A DNA stretch of 7,371 nt, taken from positions 1 through 7,371 of the forward strand of contig CAYNYF010000124.1 of the NCBI GenBank assembly GCA_964401385.1, given 5' to 3'. Below, piece by piece: positions 5,140 to 7,371 of this stretch. Each line of letters starts with the position of its first letter. Positions within the stretch are counted from its first letter, which is position 1. The notes beneath the pieces are model-generated. The model was not told the origin of the DNA. It saw only the letters and a list, made by a program, of their open reading frames with translations, and did not search any database. A program made the translations under genes and the position numbers. This DNA comes from CAYNYF01 sp964401385. GTDB taxonomy: Bacteria > Planctomycetota > Phycisphaerae > SM23-33.

Positions 5140-6816
5140 CTACTTGACGATCAACTGCTGGTCGGTCCGCATGACGGTCTGGTGTCGTGCCCAGGCGGGG
5201 TCGGTGTCGGGGAAGTCCCGGCGGTAGTGGACGCCGCGGGTCTCGGTCCTGCGGAAGGCGCACTCGATCACCAGCAGGGCGGCGGTGAGCATGTTCTGCA
5301 CCTCCCAGCCGGCGGGGTCGAAGAACTCCTTGTCCATGACGTACCGTCCCCAGAAGCCGATGATCTCCTTGGTTTCGGCCAGCCGGGCGCCCGTGCGGAC
5401 GATGCCGGCGTTGCGCCACATGATGGAGCGCAGGGAGTTGCGGATGTCGGTCAGGTCCAGCTCGGTGCGGTCGGAGGGCGGGTTGGCCGAGACGATGCGG
5501 CGGGCGGTGAGCTTGGCGTTTTGCTCGGCGGCGACGGCGGCCGCCCCCAGCCCGCAGGACTTGCCGAAGACCAGCGCCTCCAGCAGCGAATTGCTGGCCA
5601 GGCGGTTGGCCCCGTGCAGGCCGGTGTAGGCGGCCTCGCCGCAGGCCCACAGCCCCGGCAGCGAGGTTCGGCCCTCGGCGTCGGTCGTGACCCCGCCGAC
5701 CATGTAGTGGGCGGCCGGGTGGACGGGGATCAGGTCTCTCGCCACGTCGATGTCGAAGTCGGCGCAGAGCTGGTGGATGTGCGGGAATCGCTTGCGGAAG
5801 CGGTCGGCGCCGATGCGGCGGGCGTCGAGGAACACGTGGGTGCTGTGGGTCTCGGCCATGTGGGCGACGATGGCCCGGCTGACGACGTCGCGCGGGGCCA
5901 GCTCGCCGGCCTCGTGGTAGTCGCCCAGGAACCGCCGGCCGTCGCGGTCGACCAGCAGCGCCCCCTCGCCGCGGACGGCCTCGCTGATCAGGGCGCGGCT
6001 GGAGCCGGCGACGTACAGCGTGGTGGGGTGGAACTGCATCATCTCCATGTCGGAGATTTCCGCCCCGGCGCGGAAGGCCAGCGCGGCGGCGTCGGCGGTG
6101 GCGTTGGCGGGGTTGGTGGTTTCGCGCCAGAGCATGCCCGCCCCGCCGCCGGCCAGGATGGTCTGCTTGGCGCAGATCATTTGCAGCCCGAAGCGCGGGT
6201 GAAAGGTCACCGCCCCGGTCACGGCGCCGGCGTCGGCCTGGTCGGTCAGCAGGTCCACCACGAAGCAGTTATCGAAGATCTTGACGTTCGGGTGGTCGGC
6301 GGCGCGGGCCATGAGCGTCTCGGCCAGGTACTTGCCGGTGGCGTCGCCGTGTGCGTGGACGACGCGCGCGGTCGAGTGACCGCCCTCGCGGCCGAGGGCC
6401 ACCGGCGGCTGGGCCTTCGGCTCTCCGCGTTTGCCGGGCCCGTCGTCGCCGGCGCGGTCGGCCGGCAGGCCCCAGTCGATCATCTGGCGAATGGTCTCCG
6501 GGGCGGCGGCGATGACGTGGCGGATGACCTGCTCGTTGCCGATGCCGGCGGCGCAGGCGATGGTGTCGGCCACGTGGGCGGCCACCGAGTCTTCCGGATC
6601 CATCACGGCGGCGATGCCGCCCTGGGCCTCGTAGGTGTTGGACTGATCTGGCGAGCCCTTGGTCAGGACGAGCACCTCGGCGCTCTCGGCCGCCGCCAGG
6701 GCCGCCCGCAGCCCGCCGGCCCCGGCCCCGATGACGAGCACGTCGGTGAAGATGTGCCCGATCCGGCGGCTGTCGAAGCTCAGCAGGTAGCGTCGCTGGA
6801 GAAAGGGCGTATCCAT
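5140..6816 (-). CDS. nadB: L-aspartate oxidase
   Basis: This 558-residue FAD enzyme oxidises L-aspartate to iminoaspartate, which NadA condenses with dihydroxyacetone phosphate to form quinolinate for NAD synthesis. The FAD-binding loop is G30-x-G32-x-x-G35 after the strand DVLVI. SNTYEAQGG (59-67) and REGGHS (143-148) follow, then QFHPT (261-265), RGEGA (282-286), LAPRDVV (306-312, with the probable catalytic Arg309), HYMVGG (370-375) and HGANRLASNSLLE (401-413). The C-terminal helical domain is complete. All active-site residues known from the E. coli enzyme seem present, and the Arg-Glu-Gly-Gly-His stretch marks NadB rather than succinate dehydrogenase. The ATG at 6816 matches the conserved start a few residues before the RRY...FD..RIGH segment; longer in-frame extension runs through the promoter. 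There is no Shine-Dalgarno. nadA and nadC are not in the window. Confidence 0.96.
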   Translation of the reverse strand: MDTPFLQRRYLLSFDSRRIGHIFTDVLVIGAGAGGLRAALAAAESAEVLVLTKGSPDQSNTYEAQGGIAAVMDPEDSVAAHVADTIACAAGIGNEQVIRHVIAAAPETIRQMIDWGLPADRAGDDGPGKRGEPKAQPPVALGREGGHSTARVVHAHGDATGKYLAETLMARAADHPNVKIFDNCFVVDLLTDQADAGAVTGAVTFHPRFGLQMICAKQTILAGGGAGMLWRETTNPANATADAAALAFRAGAEISDMEMMQFHPTTLYVAGSSRALISEAVRGEGALLVDRDGRRFLGDYHEAGELAPRDVVSRAIVAHMAETHSTHVFLDARRIGADRFRKRFPHIHQLCADFDIDVARDLIPVHPAAHYMVGGVTTDAEGRTSLPGLWACGEAAYTGLHGANRLASNSLLEALVFGKSCGLGAAAVAAEQNAKLTARRIVSANPPSDRTELDLTDIRNSLRSIMWRNAGIVRTGARLAETKEIIGFWGRYVMDKEFFDPAGWEVQNMLTAALLVIECAFRRTETRGVHYRRDFPDTDPAWARHQTVMRTDQQLIVK

Positions 6817-6825
6817 TTCGGCGTC

Positions 6826-6866
6826 ACTATAGGCCCGAAGCGGACAAATGCAACAAATGGTTGCAT
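6826..6866 (-). promoter_or_regulatory. Probable nadB promoter, near-leaderless
   Basis: On the minus strand TATAGT (6831-6826) is one base from the -10 consensus. TTGCAT (6866-6861) is a weak -35 at 30-6826-consistent spacing once one 29-bp gap is allowed for; on a standard 16-18 bp spacer measured from 6831 the -35 falls at about 6848-6853, reading GTTGCA/TTGCAT in the minus-strand copy of the palindrome arm. The -10 ends only nine bases before the nadB ATG (6816), so the message would have a leader of a few bases, in keeping with the lack of a ribosome site. Confidence 0.45.
6848..6866. promoter_or_regulatory. Perfect 7-bp palindrome, candidate operator between nadB and the DUF362 gene
   Basis: ATGCAACAAATGGTTGCAT has perfect 7-bp arms around a 5-bp centre. 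It lies in the 112-bp divergent gap, and its left arm (6848-6854) overlaps the likely nadB -35 region. The size and symmetry suit a dimeric helix-turn-helix regulator, and NAD genes are often repressor-controlled, but the sequence matches no operator I know. A weaker pseudo-palindrome, GTATGTAATTCGTAC, lies at 6888-6902. Confidence 0.45.
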
Positions 6867-6928
6867 CGCCGCGGCCGGCAAAGCATTGTATGTAATTCGT
6901 ACTCGGAATCTGTCGAAGGAGTTCTCGA

Positions 6929-7371
6929 ATGCCTGCGAAAGTATCGTTTGCCTCCGCCCGGCCGAAGGAGATGCGGGCCGAGGCCACGCTGCCGATGCTG
7001 CTGGACAGGATGTTAGGCGGCTGGGCCTTCAAGAAGCGATTCAAGGGCAAGCGCGTGGCCATCAAGATGCACCTGGGCGGCAGGGTGGGCTACACCACCA
7101 TTCACCCGCTGCTGGTGGCGCGCGTGGTGCGGGCGGTCAAGGACGCCGGCGGGGAGCCGTTCGTCACCGACTCGCCCGGGGCGGTGCGCAACGCCCACGA
7201 GCGCGGGTACACGGCCGAGGTGCTGGGGGCGCCGCTGCTGCCGGTGGCGGGGGTCGCCGACAAGTTCGCCTACCCGCGGAAAGTGGGCTACCGCACGCTG
7301 AAGGAGGTCCACCTGGCCGGCAACATCGTCGACGCCGACGCCATGATCGTGCTCAGCCACGGCAAGGGCCA
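6929..7371 (+). CDS. DUF362 family protein, N-terminal part
   Basis: The first 147 codons of a gene that runs off the window edge, open throughout. The ATG at 6929 is fixed by GAAGGAG seven bases upstream, the best ribosome site in the window. After a short N-terminal helix the chain reads RVAIKMHLGG (42-51), then GYTTIHP (54-60). VVRAVKDAGGEPFVTDS (about 66-82), AHERGYT (89-95) and VLSHGKGH near the cut end follow. These are typical of the DUF362 domain, whose members are about 300-400 residues and often carry ferredoxin-type [4Fe-4S] motifs further on; here that part is not seen. The biochemical role of the family is poorly known, though a redox or metal-centre function is suspected. It is divergent from nadB, 112 bp apart. 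NadA and NadB-linked enzymes use Fe-S chemistry, but any functional link is speculation. Confidence 0.88.
   Translation, partial: MPAKVSFASARPKEMRAEATLPMLLDRMLGGWAFKKRFKGKRVAIKMHLGGRVGYTTIHPLLVARVVRAVKDAGGEPFVTDSPGAVRNAHERGYTAEVLGAPLLPVAGVADKFAYPRKVGYRTLKEVHLAGNIVDADAMIVLSHGKG

Noticed and set aside
4331..5650. Long frame that would fuse the flavoprotein with sequence upstream
   Set aside because: It reads through the inverted repeat and an out-of-frame part of nadB. The ATG at 4876, with a ribosome site and promoter, is the true start.

Overview
The window is high in GC and reads like a chromosomal segment of a planctomycete, possibly of the Phycisphaerae or an uncultured relative. That is inferred from the style of the L-aspartate oxidase N-terminus, the DUF362 protein, the short glycine-rich RRM protein, and the hairpin and 'cacgaatt' type intergenic repeats. 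No rRNA gene or other decisive marker is present, so the phylum call is moderate at best.

Layout: 1-300 is a non-coding array of GTAG-headed palindromes, two of them arranged as 98-bp inverted pairs (REPIN-like). 447-971 (minus) encodes an EVE/PUA-like protein. 972-1341 has no convincing gene but holds several small hairpins upstream of that gene. 1342-1497 (minus) is an unlisted 51-codon lysine/arginine-rich gene with a TTG start. It lies 73 bp downstream of an RRM RNA-binding protein gene (1571-1909, minus), which has a clear sigma70-type promoter and a long structured 5' leader. 2061-2327 is non-coding and holds a hairpin directly after the next gene plus a tRNA-Met-like remnant. 2328-4208 (minus) encodes a multi-spanning GT-C/PMT-like glycosyltransferase. 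4331-4876 (minus) encodes an Isf-like FMN reductase with a four-cysteine cluster. 4979-5076 is a 36-bp imperfect inverted repeat. 5140-6816 (minus) is nadB, and 6929 to the window end (plus) is a divergent DUF362 gene cut by the window edge.

Most genes appear to be single transcription units on the minus strand. Promoter-like hexamers can be seen ahead of the RRM gene, the glycosyltransferase, the flavoprotein and nadB. The best regulatory signals are two: the RRM leader, which recalls cold-shock-type RNA-binding protein genes, and a perfect 7-bp palindrome between nadB and the DUF362 gene. That palindrome overlaps the probable nadB -35 region, and nadB itself appears to be nearly leaderless. 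No defence system, CRISPR array or transposase gene is seen. The nearest thing to mobile DNA is the REPIN-like array, whose mobilising enzyme, if any, is outside the window.
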